The position numbers and the translations under genes are program-made. From Bugula neritina (lineage: Eukaryota > Bryozoa > Gymnolaemata > Cheilostomatida > Bugulidae), in assembly GCA_964035545.1 (NCBI GenBank), contig OZ037767.1, forward strand, positions 22,859,128-22,923,127: a DNA stretch of 64,000 nucleotides, read 5' to 3'. Below the pieces are notes generated by a model that was not told where the DNA came from, searched no databases, and saw only the letters and a program-made list of their open reading frames with translations. Shown here one piece after another: positions 61,166-64,000 of this stretch. Every line of letters starts with the position of its first letter. Position 1 is the first letter of the stretch.

Positions 61166-64000
61166 TTCACTGGAGAGTTGCTACTTTTATTATTAATTTA
61201 TGTCATCACAAAGGAATATAAATATACATAGAAACAATCAAACTGTTGAAATGACTCTGTAATCATGTTATGTAATGTATGATCTTGATAAGGCTTTCAA
61301 AGAGCTGATTATTGTACTTGACACGGTTCAGTCAGCCATCTTTATATTCTTTTGAAAATCAATATTACAAAGCATAAATATATATATTTTTCCATCTATA
61401 TAAATGGAAAATATAGTGTTATATTTGAAGCACTTTGGTAATTTAATTGTTGTAACATTCAATTAATGTGTTTGTAGTAAAAATATGGTATTGCGTTGAC
61501 AAATGCACAACAACAGCTAGAAGCAATCTACAATGTACTCTAATTAGTGCAAACATGCAACAAGGCAGCTAAAACAATGGTTTGGTATGTTTATGGTAAA
61601 AAGTACAGCATTTCGTACATACATTGTCAAAAAATTTAGGTGCAAAATCAAAAGCTTGTAATTTAGAACATGAACAGTAAAAATCTTTTGTTAAGCCTAC
61701 ATAATTTCTTTTAATAGTTTTCTAATCCACATTTACCAACAAAATTACCTTCACTGTAATGCATGCGGAAGTGAAAAAGTTTTCAATTAAAGTAGTGAAA
61801 AAGTTTTCAATTAAGGTAGTGAAAAATATTCAATGTGATAACAAAAATACTATAATAACCTAATTATGTCAAAATGTACAGCCTCTTAATCTTGAAACTT
61901 GAAACTTGAAAATTACTTGACAAGTTAAATACTTTTAGCAAGAAAATTGCTGTGATTAGATTCTGAACTGTTTAATATGAACAGCAAACTATAAGTGAAG
62001 CAGTTGCGTTCCCTTGCCATGCAACCATGCAACCGTGCAACTTGCAAGTTGCAAAATACTCAATAGTAGTAATTAAGTTTAGATAACTATTTACATGACC
62101 GGGAAAATATATTCATTTGATATAAAATTTGAGCTAGCTAATAACAACTTTTATATTCCTGTGTAAAGCTTATATAGAATGAAAACCTTGCAGTTGTTAA
62201 TTGATCAGCCAATAACATTGCAAACACACATTTTGCTCAAACAGTTTATTTATGATGTGATGCATTTATAGCTATAACTTGACACATTTCACTGTGGCCA
62301 TGAAGTTAAGAAAAATGTGTATCAGTACTATTGGCTTTGTTCAGCTGCAGGTATCCTACTAATACATTATCAAGTTTTTCTCCAGTCACTTCATATGTTT
62401 ATAGAAGAGTACTGTTTAAACAGTATAAAATTGTACAAAGATAAGTGTTCAATTACAATGCAATAGAGAATTCGTATAGTATGCCAAATGCAGCTACTAT
62501 TATGTAAGCCGAGTATTGAATGTACATGTTTTTGTATAATCAATACAAGTTCCACCCACTAAATTCTGTTTAGCTACTCAAGGATTCAATAACTCCAGGG
62601 CTAAAACTACTACACAGTAGGCATAGCAAAAGCTATACTCTAGTGAGTTTATTGACTTCATACTATCACAGAAACGCATATTGCTCTCAGTCAAACCATT
62701 CATCAGCATTCAAAGGTAAGCTAATCTTCTGTAAATATCAAGCTTATCACTGGCTGATGTTAAATAATAAATCTGACTCAGATAATGCTGTGATTATTTA
62801 GAACATGAAATAATAGAAATTTTTACCAAAAATCAACTTGTTGTGCGTCTCAAATAGAAGAATCATACAGCATACTGTTAAGTATATCTACTTTCACTGT
62901 TTATTACAAACAATATACAGTGTTGTGCTTTAACAATACTGCATTAAGAATATAATGCTCAAGTCACATCAAATTTTCTTTTCAGTCCCATATTCAGCAT
63001 TCTCCAACTACTTTCAATATCAGTTCTTAAATTGCAAATTTTATGGTTTTGAATTTATTATTACTTGACAGTTTTAAAGGTTTATAGTTTTAGTAAGCTT
63101 TTGCGTTGCACCTTATAAACTTTTGCAAAGAACCTTAAGCCTGTGTTTTAGTGAATTACTTTTTCTTCTGTAATTATACTTATTACCGTACAAATTACAA
63201 TCACATAATATAAATTGCAAATCAAAACTATGTTTGGGAAGCGCAATATCACAAGTTTGACAAATATAAATATGAATCATTATTGTCAAATTCACAATTT
63301 TATAAAATATAATTGTTGCTAAACACATGTTTTTTGGTCTGAATACTGTGAAAGCGCTAAAATTTAACAGGTGTGTTGGTTAAGAAAATGGTTTTTATGG
63401 TGCACTTTAGCTCAGTTTCTTTTGAAATTTAAAAAACCACGGTATCTTTTAAATTTTAAAAGAAACTTAGCTACACATTTCTTGCGTAGATATCTGCTAT
63501 GCAAGAAATGTGAGGTGTGAGTTGATCACCAAGGGCACATTTAATTGTATGATCACGGCTATAATAATCTGTTATGCAGTGTTGTACATATATTACATTT
63601 AGTTCAACGTTCAAAAAGTTAAAAAAAGGTTAAAAAAGAGCTGCTATAAGGGTGAATATGATACATGCATCAAAGCTTTAATTCAGCTTGATTTATTTTA
63701 AGGCATATCAGCCCTGGCAAACCTTCTTATATAAAATTAATGTCAACCTTTACATTCTTAATGTAAAGTTATCACATAGCATAAGTTGTAAAAGCAGCAT
63801 AACGTAATGAATATCTAACAGTTTATTAAGCATTCAGCATTGCGTTTAACGTAACGTTCCACTCAAATAGATTATCACATCACTTGATTCTCGCCTATAC
63901 ACGCAACGCAACGACTGCAATAGTTGTCAATTCATTATAATTAGATAACAGCACGTCCTTGCCCATTGGCTGTGGCTTTACGCCTTGGCAGCCCGGATGT
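61166..64000. repeat. 3' flank of P450 copy C, duplicate of 40410-43264
   Basis: This is collinear with the sequence after copy A up to the last base of the window, with small indels and about 97 percent identity by eye. No protein-coding exon is present. It holds the third promoter-like module (62582-62850) and the second pair of hairpins (about 63407-63515). Confidence 0.85.
62582..62850 (+). promoter_or_regulatory. Third copy of the candidate P450 promoter / 5' UTR exon module
   Basis: Homologous to 28118-28388 and 41820-42090, with the conserved CAAAG ending at 62715 before a GTAAGC donor. No P450 coding exon follows inside the window. If the module is a real first exon, another P450 unit should start downstream of 64000. 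Confidence 0.35.

Overview
This window is AT-rich nuclear DNA from an invertebrate animal, possibly a marine lophotrochozoan; the phylum is inferred, not shown. The evidence is spliced genes with GT-AG introns, a CCT8 gene and a bHLH gene of the HES type, a CYP3-clan P450 cluster, a tRNA-derived SINE, LINE fragments, MITE-like foldbacks and many micro- and minisatellites. Most ORFs longer than 60 codons are exons plus read-through or chance frames, so the genes were rebuilt exon by exon from splice sites and reading phase.

Region 1 (1-9132) holds a complete 13-exon CCT8 gene for the theta subunit of the cytosolic chaperonin TRiC/CCT (546 aa). Five of its introns carry different minisatellites. 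Region 2 (9133-14263) is intergenic and ends in a short CpG-richer segment. Region 3 (14264-19839) is a four-exon HES repressor gene (273 aa) with a proline in the basic region and a terminal WRPW, but with a strongly degenerate Orange domain. Region 4 (19840-28117) is gene-poor and has a LINE relic, a small foldback MITE and an older copy of the P450 cluster flank.

Region 5 (28118-64000) is a tandem P450 cluster. Copy A (ATG at 30335, stop at 40409) has 13 exons, is open throughout and encodes 528 aa with every P450 signature. Copy B (45167-54652) lacks exon 1 and most of exon 2, carries frameshifts and stops after exon 10. Copy C (57800-61165) begins at exon 9, has lost the PERF arginine and is frameshifted in its last exon. 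The DNA after A (40410 to about 43264) is repeated at high identity after C, up to the window edge. A promoter-like module with a splice donor occurs before A, after A (before B) and after C, which suggests that another P450 unit follows beyond 64000.

Insertions can be ordered against the duplication. An internally deleted LINE sits in intron 8 of both A and B. A TA-flanked DNA transposon is only in A intron 2 and a foldback element only in A intron 10. A 5'-truncated LINE with an uninterrupted TG tract of about 1.63 kb is only in B intron 4.

Coordinates, reading frames and splice sites were read by hand. Percent identities are eyeball estimates from sampled stretches. Family names come from motif recognition without database searches.
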